The notes: generated from the sequence alone by a model not told the origin. Counted from the first letter of the stretch, positions 34,675 to 47,834 are shown. The stretch is 64,000 nt of DNA from Ailurus styani (GCA_002007465.1 LNAC01000102.1:2945386-3009385), one strand, 5' to 3'. Made by a program: numbers and translations.

Positions 34675-35589
34675 CTGTACCTGTGGAAACAATGATTTTA
34701 AAAGCATCTAACTTGTTGGAACCTTCTGCATGATCTCCAAGCAAAGTTCCCAACTATATCTAATCAATGATTTTTATTCCAGATCTAAGGGGAATATGCT
34801 TTCATCATTAAAACCCTGACCTTGGCTTAGGAGATGCACTGGGATTGAAAAGTCAACTTTCTCTGAAGCTCTACTAGTCTAAATGAGTAAGATTTGAACC
34901 TCCCTTGCACTGGCAGGAAGGAAAGTCTCTTTAAGTGTTTCCAAGCATCGCTCTGATATTCAGATTTTGCCTTGGGTTGGCAAATAATCACCTAAACTAA
35001 TTCTCTCTCTTCAATTAAAAAAATGGTTCCAAATAAAGTCTACACAATTTATAACTTTTATACTTACTATTTTCTAATGTCATTAAGTTCCAGAAATAAT
35101 TACATAGCTTATGTGTCCCCTTCTACCAGTACTGCATCCTAGTTCACTCCTGATGACAGTTTAAACAGTTGTCAAATGGCAAACTCTATTTGTTTTCCAC
35201 TTACCGCCAGCAATAGACTCATCGCAAGATAGCTTGACAGGAGTCAACATATAACACAGTTAAAATGCAGCTGTAGACCTATGATGGCCCTTAAGAATTG
35301 TCCCAACTTGAGATAAGGGGACTGAGTCTTTGTAACTTTGCATCATCTTGTCCTTAGACGTGGTCTTTGCCCTAAGAAGGGGTGTAATTTTTAAAGAGGG
35401 AGTTATCTGTGGCTAAGGACAATGTCAAGGCAAGGACTCAACTGTGAGCTGTAGGCAGCAGACTTTCCCAATGGTGGGATGATGTGTGATTTACCAGAAC
35501 ATTAATTTATCTATTATAGTATACAGAGAGAAACTTAACAAATATATGTGTACACTAATAATTGCTAATTATCATATAGAAAATAAGCC

Positions 35590-36590
35590 CATATAATGCC
35601 ACCACACCTTCCAAGACATATAACACTTAGGACTAGGGTAACGTCCACAAGTCCCACTCAGTTATGATCTCCAATTCCACAATACCAATCATTATGCAAC
35701 TTCCAACATCATACTTTAGTTTTGCTTGCTTTTAAACTTTATATAAATTTAATCAAAATATCATTTTTTATGTGTCTAACTTCTTTCACTCAATGATAGA
35801 TTATGGAATCTGTTCATGTAATTGCATAATCAATAGCTTATTACATGAGTATACATTGTGATATTCCTTTGTATGAATACATCACAATTTACAATTAAAC
35901 TGTTGATTGATATTGCTGTTGTTTCCTGTTTCTTACTATTATCAATAATGCCGCTATGATCACATCCACATATATATTTGGCAAAAATATGTATGTATGC
36001 AATTCTGTTGTGGTTTGTGTGGAAGAGTACTCTTGTGGAAGAGTAACACTGATGGGTTATCACAGCTTCCATAGATCCCACTGCACAAGTTTTCTCCCAA
36101 AGAAATTGTATCAGGGTCCATCTGCCACTGGAAGAGTACTAGTGCTCCAGCTGGCTAACCTCTCTCCCGCATCTACACTTAGTATAGGCAGGGCTGTTTT
36201 TTTGTTCTGTTCTGTTTTGTTTTGCTTTGTTTTATGGTTGTTTTGTTAAATATTTATTTATTTATTCATTTATTTGAGAGATAGAGAAAGAGAGCAGAGG
36301 GAGGGAGCAGAGGGAGAGGGAGAGAAAGCATCTCAAGTAGACCCTGCGCTGAGTGTGGAGCCCAACCCATCACTCCATCTCTCCACTGAGATCATGACCT
36401 GGGCCCAAACCAAGAGTCAGACAGACTCCTAACCGACATGAGCCACCCTGGCACCTTTAGGCAGGGTTATTTTTAATGAAAATTTTATTATAACCATTGT
36501 TAGTGGATATGAAATAATATGGATTGTAGTTTAATTGGCCCAAGATAAAATACCTTAGAAATTTATATTGATCTTTTCACTTGAAGTTCA
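35590..36590 (-). mobile_element. Old L1 ORF2 remnant (antisense), split by a SINE
   Basis: cttttaaactttatataaat, taacttctttcactcaatga, tcctttgtatgaatacatca, tcaataatgccgctatgatc, then after the SINE ttgttagtggatatgaaata follow antisense L1 order. Confidence 0.7.
36194..36457 (-). mobile_element. CAN SINE (older) with GTTTT-expanded tail
   Basis: TSD taggcaggg at 36185-36193 and 36458-36466. The tail side (36194-36245) is an expanded TTTTG/TTCTG run, then a degraded body and head catgagccaccctggcacc. Confidence 0.88.
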
Positions 36591-37363
36591 AGATGACAGA
36601 ATTTTTATTTGGTGTCTTCTCTGTTACATCATTATCCCCTGTTTCTAAAAGACACAAGAATGATAGAATTTGAATATGCTGTTGCTAATTTGTTTTATCC
36701 CATATTACATGCAAAATATTCTCAAAATAACAGTACTAATATTATCATTTGTATGGCTACTCAGACACATTAATTTTTTTCTCTCTTCTCATTGTAACCC
36801 CTCCATAAACAAATTGTCAGAGGAAATAGCCATTGGATACCACACTTTCTTCCTTGTAGCCTTCATTGCATCTTAATTCTATGAACACCTAACTATATGC
36901 TCAGTGCCCACCACCAGTCCTGATGTCCATGTCTCTTTAGTCGTTTTGGTTGTCTGTAGGTTATTTCCTCATAGATGTCTCGGGTAATCCTCATGGGAAC
37001 AATATTCTTTGAGTTCTTACATACTGATAACAGCTTGTCTGTGCCCTTTGTAGTTGAAAGTCAGTTTTGTTGTATATAAAATGATTAGCTTATGAATTCT
37101 TTCCTTGACTATATTGTTTTCTCCATTTTCTTCTTGCTTAACTACATATATTAAAATTCTTGTGATAATCTAATATGCTTTCTCTACTAAGACATATGCC
37201 AATTTTTCTAGATGCAGGAGGGTTTTCCATTTTCTTTCAAATGCAGTAATTCCATTCAAAAGTGCAGTATGGTGCTGGGGGTTCTGGGGTAACATTCTTA
37301 GTTTCAGGATATGTTATCTCAAGACGTAGTTTCATATTGAATTCTGTTGTAAAAGAGTAGTTT
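36591..37363. other. Unassigned sequence
   Basis: AT-rich. The ttgtagttgaaagtcagttt region may belong to an old interspersed repeat that I cannot name. No ORF of interest. Confidence 0.4.
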
Positions 37364-37380
37364 TATGTCATGCATTTTTA

Positions 37381-37565
37381 AAAATATTTTATTTATTTTA
37401 TTTGAGAGAGTGAGAGAAAGCACGAGCAGTGGGGGATGCAGAGAGAGAGGGAGAAGCAGACTCTCCATTGAGCAGGGAGCCCCATGCAGGACTCAGTCCC
37501 AGCAATCTGGGATCATGACCTGAGCTGAAGGCAGAGGCTTAACTGACTGAGCCACCCAGGGACCC
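37381..37565 (-). mobile_element. CAN SINE
   Basis: Antisense copy with gggatcatgacctgagctga and head ctgagccacccagggaccc. A 17-bp TSD with two changes: tatgtcatgcattttta (37364-37380) and tatatcatgtattttta (37566-37582). Confidence 0.93.
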
Positions 37566-37582
37566 TATATCATGTATTTTTA

Positions 37583-38094
37583 TGAAAAATTAGATTCCAT
37601 AAACTTTTAGGATGAAACACATTTACAGAAAACTTCTATAACTTCACATGACTCCCCCTTCTACTGTGTTTCTCTAATGCTCAAATATATGGCAGCTTAT
37701 TTTCTGAGATATTCTGGCTCTTCACTTCTCCCCCACCTTGGTTTAGATCTTTTTTCCCTTTGTCTCTATTTTGATTTACTCCCAGAAGTTTTTCTTCACT
37801 CCAATGCCCTGCCCAAAATGGAGGTCTGGTGGGTCACTTTTCAAGTTCATAGGGGCCTAGACTGCTCCAGCAGTTAAATATCCCTTTTTCATAAAATTTT
37901 GATGCATCTGACTATTCCCTTAGGAGACATTGGTAAAGTGAGTTTTACTGTAGAAATATTAACTGTAGAAATATTAACATTTTAAAATGTATTGATATAT
38001 AATATCAAATTTATTTCTGGATATTTTGTGCCAATCTATACCCTCTATCACCATAGAATGGCAAGTTCTATCTCACCAAACACAGGCAGGGACC
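37583..38094. other. Unassigned sequence
   Basis: No recognised repeat. The ORF at 37677-37877 has no domain or context. Confidence 0.4.
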
Positions 38095-38170
38095 GAATGT
38101 TCTTTTTTCTGTTTGCCAATTTAATGAAAGATGGTTTCTCATTGTTGTTTTAATTTGCATCTCAGCCTCA
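38095..38170 (-). mobile_element. Old L1 fragment (antisense)
   Basis: gtttgccaatttaatgaaag and ggtttctcattgttgtttta followed by atttgcatctc match a conserved antisense L1 stretch. Only about 75 bases are recognisable. Confidence 0.55.
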
Positions 38171-38522
38171 ATCTCTCTCTGCAAAACACAAATATGCTTA
38201 TGTGCCCAAGTAATATGCTGTGCATGAGTTGTTTATTTTTAATATTTAAAAAAAGTAGTGTATTTGGTTTGAAACTCTAAAGTAATTGTAGAAGTTCTCA
38301 GACATCTCAGATGTCTTGTGACATGAGACATCGAATTCAAATGTATTAGGAATTCCTCCAGACTCTTGTCATTAGGCTGTTCTTGCTGGTTTCTTCCTTG
38401 TCCCTTCTCTTCTGATGATGCTCCTTAATTCTTCTGTGTAATTTCAATAGAAACTTCCTCTTTTAGGCCACATAATACTTCTTTACACTAACTTCTATTC
38501 TCCTCTACCTCACTTAAACCCC

Positions 38523-38559
<37 letters not shown>

Positions 38560-38719
38560 TTTTTTGCATTCAACTCTGGACACTCCACAATCCTCAGATG
38601 GAAGCTGAAGTTTCATTTTGCAGGCTGGGAGAAGTAAGAAAATGAAATGATTTATCTGAAGTGGTAGAGTATGAGTTTTGAGTGTAATACCTGTGCTACC
38701 AGGAAACCAACAGGAAGGA
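38171..38719. other. Unassigned sequence around an (AC)n tract
   Basis: Apart from the (AC)n tract at 38524-38557, no repeat or ORF is recognised. Confidence 0.4.
38524..38557 (+). repeat. (AC)n microsatellite
   Basis: About 17 uninterrupted AC units. Confidence 0.97.
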
Positions 38720-38960
38720 AACTAGAATTTACTCAGAAAATTATTTTTCAGACACTGTGCTTAGTACTTTTCCTGCCATGTTGTTATCAGTCTTAAACAT
38801 CCAGTGAAGTAGAAATCATTATCCCCATTTTACATAAGAGGAAACTGAAGACTTAGAAACATTACATGAACTGCTCAAGGACAGAGAGGTATTAGATCAC
38901 TCTTAACACATTAAATGTGTGAGAGCCGGTATATAAGTTTAGACCTACCTGTTGGATGCC
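38720..38960 (-). mobile_element. MIR (antisense)
   Basis: cagacactgtgcttagtact, attatccccattttacataa and gaggaaactgaagacttaga are the antisense MIR signature. Confidence 0.82.
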
Positions 38961-39220
38961 ACAGTCTATCTTTTTTCTCATACTACCAAACCACAGAGAA
39001 TATTTTTCTTTAAAGTCTTTATTAATGATGCTGTTTGGGCTGTGATAAAACAATGTCTCTGTTTTAGCTTACTGTGCCTTGTAGAAGGAAACACTCTTTT
39101 TAAATGTCTGTTTTTGCCTATAAGCACACATTTCTAACCAGCTCACATGAATAAGGAGTTTTCAAATACCACTGGAGATTACTGAGACAGATCCTAAATG
39201 AGCAGATTTAGAAACCTAAG

Positions 39221-39221
<1 letters not shown>

Positions 39222-39255
<34 letters not shown>
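39222..39255 (+). repeat. (GT)n microsatellite
   Basis: About 17 uninterrupted GT units. Confidence 0.97.
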
Positions 39256-39257
<2 letters not shown>

Positions 39258-40634
39258 TTAAAGGCATAAAAATATACAAGGATTTAGGGTCTGTGAACTT
39301 CAAGTATGATTAAAATTCTTACCTTATTAGTATGCATTTTTAAACTGCACATTAAAATTAGAGTGATTCATAAGCATAATAATAACTTGATATTTCCAAA
39401 ATCTGATTAAAACAGGTCATATTATGCTTTAATTTAAATCTGTTCTGTTCTCAATTCTATGAGTGTTGCTTGCAAGGGGCTAAGAAGAGGAAATAAGTAG
39501 GTGTGTGTTGGGGTACATGATTTTTCTGCAAACTTTGTCTCTTTTCTTGAAGTTTGATTAACTTTTATGCCTTGTGTGTTTCTAAACTAGGTCTAGACAG
39601 AATAACAAGAGATTTTGCTGAGAAATTGCATAAAATTTGCTAAATTTACCATTAGTTAGTCTTTCTTCCTTCTTAACACACTCCTCCATTCTGCAACACT
39701 GAAGTCTTAATTTAATAATTTAATTAATTTCAGCGTACAGTATTTAGAGAAAGGAGGAAGATATTTACATGAACGGTTTTTCTGTATTACCAAGATGAAT
39801 ACTTCCAGATATACGTTATTTTAATTTTTAAAGTTTATTTTAAGTTTAACTAAGTTTTATTGGTTCCACTCAATAAAGAGCACTTTAATAATAGTAAAAG
39901 AAATCACCCATGTCAAGACTACTATTTTAAAAAAATGACAGTAAGAAAAATCAACAAACCTCCTATTTTAATTTTATTCTTTCTCTACATTTTCCTTACA
40001 TGGGTTAGATTACAGAAGTCTTGTTCCTTTCTGAAATTAATTGTAAGAGAATCTAAAATTATCACTTTTATGAATATATGATTATATTTAATAATGAGTT
40101 AACTCTTTTTCTCCAGCATTGTGACTATTATGTCATAACCTTGTTCATTCATTATTCTGATGAAAAAAGCAATAAGCCATTTCTATGAGGCGTTAGTCAT
40201 TTAGCCATAAAATAATATAAAACAAAATAAACTCTCAATTACATATGTTAGCATAATCTGGCTTTGCCCCTTCCATTAATTTATTGATCTTCTTAAATCT
40301 ATAAGCGTATGGAAACAAGATGGCTTAGTAGTTGTCCTTCTTTCTAATGTCTAAATGTCATCTGAAATCAGCCAAGCATTCCTGAGCTGGATTTTGAGAA
40401 TTTTAATACCCAGCCAAAGTTGTTTGAATCTGTAAAAACTTCCGGTTATTTGAAACTAAAAACTTTGCTTTGAATTCCTCAAACCCTCAGAACAACTGTT
40501 TCTGGTTTTACCTTCATTATAAGACATGTTTTGTTTCCAATGGAAATTTTAATTGCTAAATTATATGTACATATACATTATACATTTGGTATAATATTAT
40601 AACATTATTACTATAATATTATGAAGTTTGAATC
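39256..40634. other. Unassigned AT-rich sequence
   Basis: No gene or confident repeat. AT palindromes such as ataatattat near 40590-40625 are expected in such AT-rich DNA. Confidence 0.45.
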
Positions 40635-40800
40635 ACTTGGTTCAAATTTAAGTATCACCATTATATACTTATGTGGCTTTGGGCAAATAAGTTAATTTCC
40701 CTAAACTTTAATTTCTTCACCTGTAAAAGAGTAATAATATCTACTTTATTGGATTTGAGGAGTTGTAGTTAGGACTAAATATAATGTGCATATTAAATAC
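40635..40800 (+). mobile_element. MIR (sense)
   Basis: tatgtggctttgggcaaata, tttaatttcttcacctgtaa and aagagtaataatatct match sense MIR. The 5' head is lost. Confidence 0.75.
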
Positions 40801-41179
40801 TTATCTAATGGGAAACAGTTACTGTTAAAACCACATAATATTGTTCCTAATGTTAAAAAAATGTCAAAACTGACCATTGAACAAACAAAAGCTCTACTTC
40901 AGACCAGATTTCTAGTCAAATGGATTAAACATTTTAATATTATACTACTATTAACATTACATATATAATTTGAGCAAATATATATTTTAATAGAATAATT
41001 ACATAATGACTAAGTTTTATATATATACCTATGTGTAAATGTAATATAATAATTGTGTATATGTGTGTTTATATATTCTTCAAATGAAAGAAGAAGGTTA
41101 ATATATATTGGTCATTAGATATGAAGGCACTTAATAAATATTTTTAAATAAATGAATAAAAAACTTTGAAGACATATTT

Positions 41180-41315
41180 TACAATCTCTATATTTCAGAT
41201 GAAAAAACTAAAGCTCAGAGAGATTAGAAAACATGCACAGGGTCATCTGGCCAGTGGCATAAGAGCCTAACTTTTAGACATAAATCAGTTTGATTTCAAA
41301 ACCTATGTCTTACCA
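41180..41315 (-). mobile_element. MIR (antisense)
   Basis: acaatctctatatttcagat, gctcagagagattagaaaac and gggtcatctggccagtggca match antisense MIR. Confidence 0.75.
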
Positions 41316-41359
41316 AACCAAGATGAGTAACAATATAACAGGCTGGATTTATGCATTTA

Positions 41360-41562
41360 TTTTTTTTTAAAGATTTTATTTATTTATTTGACACAGAGAG
41401 AGAGATTACAAGTAGGCAGAGAGGCAGGCAGAGAGACAGGGAGAGGAGGAAGCAGGCTCCCCGCTGAGCAGAGAGCCCGATGCGGGCCTCGATCCCAGGA
41501 CTCTGGGATCATGACCTGAGCCGAAAGCAGAGGCTTTAACCCACTGAGCCACCCAGGTGCCC
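41360..41562 (-). mobile_element. CAN SINE (young)
   Basis: Antisense near-consensus full-length copy with a 16-bp perfect TSD tggatttatgcattta at 41344-41359 and 41563-41578. One of the youngest-looking insertions here. Confidence 0.97.
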
Positions 41563-41578
41563 TGGATTTATGCATTTA

Positions 41579-42356
41579 AATACCTGACCAGAAGGAATGC
41601 ATTTACAAAGCAAAAAATTACAAGAAAATTTTGCTACTTATGATACATAGCTAGCTCATTCTGCATTAGAACTTTATTAGGAATAATGCAATCATTAATT
41701 CTATTTTCGTCTAATCACAAAATCTTTTATAATCAGAAGATTTAGGGGGTGAATTAGCACTAACTAAAGAGTAAAAAGTAAATCTATTTGAATTTTTTAC
41801 TTTTTGAAAATTTTTGATAAATCTGGAATAATTAATATTGCCAGTTATTTAAATTCATCACTGTTAATATACAACTCGTGACAGGAAGATAACACTGTCT
41901 GACATAAGAGCTACTAAAATGAAAAGCATGAAATGGTCTTTAAATGATTTTTATTATCTATACAGAGAAAATATACTATATAATATATATATATATTCAC
42001 ATGTATTTTAATTCTGAAAGAAAAAATGTATCACTCTGCGAGGAATACAAGCACAATACTAATGACCAACGTTCTAAGGCAGAAAACAAAATGCAAAGAT
42101 AATTTCATGAAAGATGAGGTTACCAGACTTATCCAAGCATTGCTATGTCTGTTCCAGTTTTATTCCAAGAGAGGATATCTTGATTAGATTATCTTATCTA
42201 CCCTGACTCTACCTCAAGATGCTGAGAGGATATTAGTAAGGCCTTGTTTTAGATACCATTCTTTAATATCTGAAAGAGAATTTTTAAAAAATTCAGTATT
42301 AGGCTGCCTAATTCTACACCCATTATGAAATAAACAATGTACAGTTTCCTAATATG
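41579..42356. other. Unassigned AT-rich sequence
   Basis: No gene or repeat recognised. Includes a short tatatatat run near 41985. Confidence 0.45.
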
Positions 42357-42440
42357 CATTCAATAATTTAAAAAAATATTTATTATCTGCTACAGGTGGA
42401 TAATATCCTAGATTTCACTGATATGACACTAAGCCAAACC
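42357..42440 (-). mobile_element. L2 3' end fragment (antisense)
   Basis: tgcattcaataatttaaaaa, atatttattatctgctacag and a degraded following segment fit antisense L2 terminus. Short and weak. Confidence 0.42.
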
Positions 42441-42594
42441 ATTCCTGTTCTTTGCATCTTGTTAGACATTGAATAAATCTCATCCAAATTGTCTAATAAA
42501 AAACCATTGCTAAATAAACTTTTTAAAATTCGTGCATACTATTCTCCAAAGTTGAATCTCTTAGTAAATCCTATCATATTTACCTCCAGAATAT

Positions 42595-43215
42595 ATCCAG
42601 ATCCCAACTGCTTATCATCTCCATTCCTCCTTGGTCCTCACTCCTATTTTCTAGCTGCAGAATTATTATTACGGCTTCCTCACTTGCCTCCCTCTTTCTG
42701 CCCTCGCCTCCACCTCCTCTCTCATGTTTATTTTCAACACTGTAGCTACTATAAAACTTCAAAAGTATGTTAGATGATGTCACTTCTCTGTCAAATCTTC
42801 CACTGGTGTAGTATCTCACTGAGAATTCAAATTCTAAGTTCTTGCCATTGCCTTCAATCTGGAATCTTCTTGCCTCTGTATCCTTTGTGACCTCGCTCCC
42901 CACCAATCCTCTCCTCTGCCCTCCCACACTCAGAAGCCACCTTGACTTCTTTGCTGTCTCTCAAACATGCCAAACACAATCCTGTCCTAAATTGATTTAA
43001 TACTGCTTTGTCTTCATTTCAGTCTGCAACGTGTTTTCCCCATGTATTCACTTCAGAGACCAACTCAAATGTCATTGTAGTGAGGTCTTCTCTTATCCCT
43101 TATATAGAAAGCCCTTTATTTCAGCCCTTTATTTCTTGCCTGCTTTATTATTCTCCATATCATGTATCATTATTGAACATCACTTGTTCCCTGTACATTT
43201 TCCACTAGGAGAACC
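42595..43215 (+). mobile_element. L2 3' half
   Basis: Ordered landmarks: ctgtcaaatcttccactggt, gccttcaatctggaatcttc, atgtattcacttcagagacc, caactcaaatgtcattgtag, cttgttccctgtacattttc. The ORFs at 42489-43309 on both strands are remnants. Confidence 0.8.
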
Positions 43216-43663
43216 AGCATCACTACTCAGGGAAGTTTTCTTCTATCATTACTTTAATTATCATATTTCACCGTCTTTTACTCTTTCATCTCCAGAAAAA
43301 AACACTTAACTTTCATGTTAGTGCTTTTGAAACTATTCTTAAAGGTTCTAGTATTTTTACTTGTTATTTATATATTTTTGTTGTTGTGAGTTATGGGAAT
43401 TTTTAGAAGCTTGATTAGTTTTAGGACATGGCTATCAGGATTTTTTCCCCTAGTTTATCTATTGAAATATTAAGTTCAGAAGTTATCTTATTTATTTACC
43501 TTGTTTTTGTGTTCTATGTTTCTCTCTTTGAGAGTTTTTAAGATTATTCATGAATGTTTATTTCTTTTTTTTTTATGAATGTTTTCCAGTGCTTCAATAG
43601 AAGCTAACAATTTTAATATTTGGCTTTATTTGCCTCCCAGTATCCACAAACCCTTGTAAATGG
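43216..43663. other. Unassigned sequence
   Basis: AT-rich with weak resemblance to old LINE sequence. No firm call. Confidence 0.4.
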
Positions 43664-43672
43664 GCATACTTA

Positions 43673-43873
43673 TCTTGTTTTTTTTTCTTATTATTTTCAG
43701 AGGTAGAATTTAGTGATTCATCAGTTGCATTTAACACCCACTGCTCATTACATCAAGTGCCCTCCTTAAACCAATCACCCAATTATCCCTTCCTCCACCC
43801 ACCTCCCCTCCAGCAACCTTCAGTTTGTTTCCTAGAGTTCAGTGTCTCTTAAGGTCTGTCTCCTTCTCAATTA
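43673..43873 (-). mobile_element. L1 3'-UTR stub (carnivoran)
   Basis: A 201-bp insertion with TSD gcatactta at 43664-43672 and 43874-43882. T-run at 43678-43688, then gattcatcagttgcatttaa, caagtgccctccttaaacca and cagcaaccttcagtttgttt, antisense of the L1 3' UTR. Same subtype as the inverted stub at 31301. Confidence 0.85.
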
Positions 43874-43882
43874 GCATACTTA

Positions 43883-44664
43883 CTTTTATCTTCGTGGACA
43901 TTGTTTCCCAGGTAAGTAAGTTGTCCCAGTATGTCTTGTAGTGGCCACTGGCAGAAAGTGACAAATCAATTGCAGGTCATGAACTTCTCCAATGGACCAC
44001 TGGCTGACCTGGGGAGCATGGGTGGCTTCTCTGCCTCCAGGTTTCTTCATGTACAAGGACAGTGTGGTCCTATAAAACACAATGAGGCATATAAGTTCAC
44101 CTGGATAGGTCCTCTCCAGTGTTTCCATCAACAATTCAGTCAGGTGCAGAGAGCCCTACAGCAGAGTACCTACTGGACTTTCAGGTTCCAGCACTCCCTT
44201 CACACCATCAAAGCAATGATCTGGCACCTAATAGCTGAGTATTTCTGTGGACTTTCCCCCAGATTCTACTGGAAAGCTGGGAGCCCTTGAATTATCCAGG
44301 CATCCCAGACAATTTTCCTGTGGGACATTATGGCCTAGAATGCACTAAGATTTCTCCTATCCACCCATCCCAGTTATTTTATTTTTTGAGTACTTTTGAT
44401 AAGGACTTAGAAGATGGGAGAGACAAGCATGTATGTTTTCAACATCTTCACAGAATCATACTTTTGGGTATCTTATTTCCTTTACATACTGTAAGACCAC
44501 CTAACAGCCAATATATGGGAAACTAGAAAAGGATGGTTATTGCATTTAAGGAGGCATACTTGAAACAATTTTGTTGATAATGATGATGATGATAAAAATA
44601 CCTATGGACAAAAGGTCAAGAAAAGATACAGACATAAAAATACAAACAGATCCTGTAATCACAC
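43883..44664. other. Unassigned sequence
   Basis: Moderately GC-balanced between 43930 and 44340, with a 119-codon plus ORF (43931-44290) overlapped by an 82-codon minus ORF (43886-44134). Neither shows a recognisable domain. A degraded LTR or retrocopy is possible. Confidence 0.4.
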
Positions 44665-44780
44665 TCACTCCTTCATTCATTTCCTTATTCAATAAATGTT
44701 CATTTGCATACATAAAATGTGAGGCACTTTTCTATCAGAGATACAAAAATGAATAAGACAAAATTTTTCTTAAAGAACTC
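44665..44780 (-). mobile_element. L2 3' end (antisense)
   Basis: cactccttcattcatttcct and tattcaataaatgttcattt followed by a degraded gtgaggcactttt match antisense L2 terminus. Confidence 0.58.
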
Positions 44781-44819
44781 TGTCTCAAAGTTTTGATAGC
44801 ATTTGTTGTAGCAGTAGTG

Positions 44820-45068
44820 TAGTAATAGCAATCAACATTTCTTGTGTGCCTAGAATATTCAATGTATTTTTCTAAATGTTATGCGTATGTCTTCTTATTT
44901 GCATGCATTATCTCATTCAACATCAAAAATTTTCTATAAGATAGAAAAATTATTACCCTCATTTTACAACTTGGAAAACAAAGGCATTGAAACACTAAGC
45001 AGCAAAATCATGCAATTAGTATAGGTAGGTCCTAGAATTCAAATTCAAGCAGTCTACCTCCAGAATCA
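44820..45068 (-). mobile_element. MIR (antisense)
   Basis: caatcaacatttcttgtgtg, gcattatctcattcaacatc, attattaccctcattttaca and a degraded gatctccagaatc end. Confidence 0.78.
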
Positions 45069-46079
45069 CCTTATTAGTTACCATAATGTATAGTATACAT
45101 AGTTTGCAAATCCACTCAGTAAAAAATTGTAATCAAAAATACTTGAAAAATCATCTAGGCAACACAGACAGCATAGGTAGGGAAGATCTCTGTTGCGAGA
45201 TAGACAACTGTGAGAGCCCTCAGTTGTTCCTGTCATGACCAACACAATGTTAGTAAGCTGAGAAGGTTTGTACTGGAAGGGGTGCACTCTGAGAAAAAAA
45301 CTGACAGAAAAATTATCTTGTTGGAGGGGAACACAATAAAATAGGGAAGATGTAATATAGAAAATCCTACAGTTTTAGATAGATGGTTGACTTTGAATCT
45401 TCAAACATATGGGCAATTAATTTTTTAGAATTCCTTTACATTATGAGGATTAATATACCAACACTTATAAAATCCTTTTTGGAACTGAAGGAAATACAAA
45501 GTAGCTTTAGTGAAAAGGAGAAAAAAATTCTATCAGATTAAATAGGAAAAATCATTAAGAATTCCTGCCAAGCAGACTAATACAACTTATTTCCATTTTA
45601 GTGGAAAAAAAGAAAAGAGAATTATTATTTTAGTTAATCATTTGGACACTTAAGCAAACATAGGTGTAATGATCTAATAAGTCTTAGCTATGAATAATAG
45701 TTTAGTGTTCTATTATTGCAAAAAAATATATAGTTTACTAACTTTCCTAATATGAACTGTGTTTCTCTCACATCTGTTCAATATAACATGTGGCAAAATA
45801 AATTGTCAAAACAAATGAACCCAACAAACCATCTCTATCACAAATTCAGTTTGTAGAAAACCTTAAGATTAATCTTCATGCATCGCTTCTTATAAGGAAA
45901 ATATATTAACTGACAGAAATTGTAAGAAAATTGAACTTCATTTTGGGTGGGGTTGTGAAAGGACAGTATAAGACTCTCAGCCCCTTCCATTTTAAATTTT
46001 TCATGGTTTTGTTCTGAACTGTTTTAATACCTTAATTTTCTTGGATACCAAAGACAAAACCACTTTAATTTGAGTGCCC
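45069..46079. other. Unassigned sequence
   Basis: AT-rich. No gene or repeat recognised. Confidence 0.42.
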
Positions 46080-46745
46080 ATAGTCACTCACTCTTATCCC
46101 ACATCTATGTAGATTTCTTTATGATTGTTACATATACATTTATGTTATTCACAAACAAAATTGTTGTACTTTTTTCCTTCTAAACTTCTGTGAAATTTGC
46201 CTTGCTTTAGTGCACAGACTAATATTTTTAATATAAAAGTGAATAAAGGTAGCAAGACTAGACAACCTATATTATTCCCAATCTTACTATTTCACAAATA
46301 TGATATTAGGTGTATTTTTTTAGTGGATGCTCTTTATTAGATGAAGAAAACTCTCACCTAGTGCAAGTTTGCTGAGATTTTTAAATTGTGAATGAATAGC
46401 CAATGCTTCTTCTACACCTACTGAAATTTATACACACATATTTAATCTATTAATATAGTGACTTATATGGATTGATTATTTAACATTGAGTCAGTCTTGT
46501 GTTATTGTACTTTTTTAACACATTGCTGGATTTGTTTTCCTAATTTTTGACAATGATTTTTTCAAGAATAATATTGGTGTGTAGTATCTTTTTAATTTTT
46601 TGTTACCGTCTCTTCTCCTGACTTCTTTGTTCTTATTGAATACATATTTAAAATTTTTCCATTATTCCTCCTTTGTTAGCTTTTTTTTTTCTTTTGGTCA
46701 TGATTTTAGTATATTGATTTACAAGTTAGCATAGGAATTGCAAAA
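46080..46745 (-). mobile_element. Old L1 ORF2 remnant (antisense)
   Basis: atttatgttattcacaaaca, cccaatcttactatttcaca, gtggatgctctttattagat, agtttgctgagatttttaaa and tatatggattgattatttaa follow antisense L1 order. Confidence 0.7.
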
Positions 46746-46774
46746 TGCAACCTTAGCTTGAAGAGTCTACTTTA

Positions 46775-46994
46775 GCGGTGCCTGGGTGGCTCAGTCAGTT
46801 AAGTGTTTGCCTTCAGCTCAGGTCATGATTCCAGGGTCCTGGGATCAGATCCTGAGAGCGAGGCTGGTGTCATGCTCCCCACTCAGTGGGGAGTCTGCTT
46901 CTCCCTCTCCCTCTGGCCCTACGCCTGCTCATGTTCACTCTCTCTTTCTCTCTTTCTCAAATAAATAAATAAAATCTTCAAAAAAAAAAAAAGG
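46775..46994 (+). mobile_element. CAN SINE (young)
   Basis: gcggtgcctgggtggctcag head, ccagggtcctgggatcagat, CT-rich body and an aaataaataaataaaatctt tail with an A run. Perfect 15-bp TSD gaagagtctacttta at 46760-46774 and 46995-47009. Confidence 0.97.
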
Positions 46995-47834
46995 GAAGAG
47001 TCTACTTTATGTTAACATTTTTATTACCTCCCATAATATGTCTGTCTCTTGCATTGCCTTTTCTGAGAGAAATTGCTTCTATGACAAGTCTTCAATTATG
47101 TCTGACAACTCTGTTATACCCTAATTTTCTCATTCTATTTTCTCTCAGTTTCATTCTGGATATTTTCTGAACTTTAGATTGCCAAACATTTCTTTCTACT
47201 ATATCCACACTATAGTTAAAACAATACAGTCTTTATTTCATATATTTTTTTCTGTAGCTTTAACATGGTCACTGGATTGTTTTTCTAGATTCTAATTTTC
47301 AATTGAAATACTCTACTGATTCATCTAACTTATCAATATATATGGTTCTTTTCCTTTCACATATTAAATCTAGTTAAGTTCTTATTGCTAATCACAATGT
47401 CAAGATCACCTCTGGTTTTACTCCTGTTGGCTGCTTTAGTGAGATTTTCCTGCTTCTCACCATATCTAGCAATTTTTCATTTATGAAGTGCACTGAGGTT
47501 GATATAATGTAGAATTTCTGGATGGTATTTTCCTCTAAAAGGTGGTGAGTTATATTCTGTCTGCAATTATACTACCTACTGATCCTGCTGATCCTATCTA
47601 TTGAAGCATGGTTTTTGGTTGATTAGGGTAGGTCTATTTGTTTTTCTCTTTCTAGGCCTTTCTCCTGTGCTTTATAGTTACGGTATGGAAGGCACATATT
47701 TTCTGGGATCCCAGCTCAATGGTAAATGTGTGCATCAAGATCCCTCTACTACAGCTGGATCTAAACATCAACATTTCTCCAACATTTATGCCTATAAACT
47801 ACCTGGTCAGCACTCAGGTTCCCTTTAACTACAT

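Larger units (their letters stand above)
32956..35590. other. Unassigned sequence
   Basis: 2.6 kb with a more balanced base composition around 33650-34900. No coding domain recognised; ORFs of 66-102 codons are featureless. The texture resembles an old LTR-element internal region, but no motif confirms it. A GTTTT-rich run is at 33578-33618. Confidence 0.4.

Noticed and set aside
33430..34940. Retroviral internal region call
   Set aside because: The composition hints at an old LTR-element interior, but I could identify no motif, primer site or LTR to support it.
43886..44290. 119-codon plus ORF and 82-codon minus ORF as a gene
   Set aside because: Opposite-strand ORFs covering the same bases with no recognisable motif. 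A degraded repeat is more likely.
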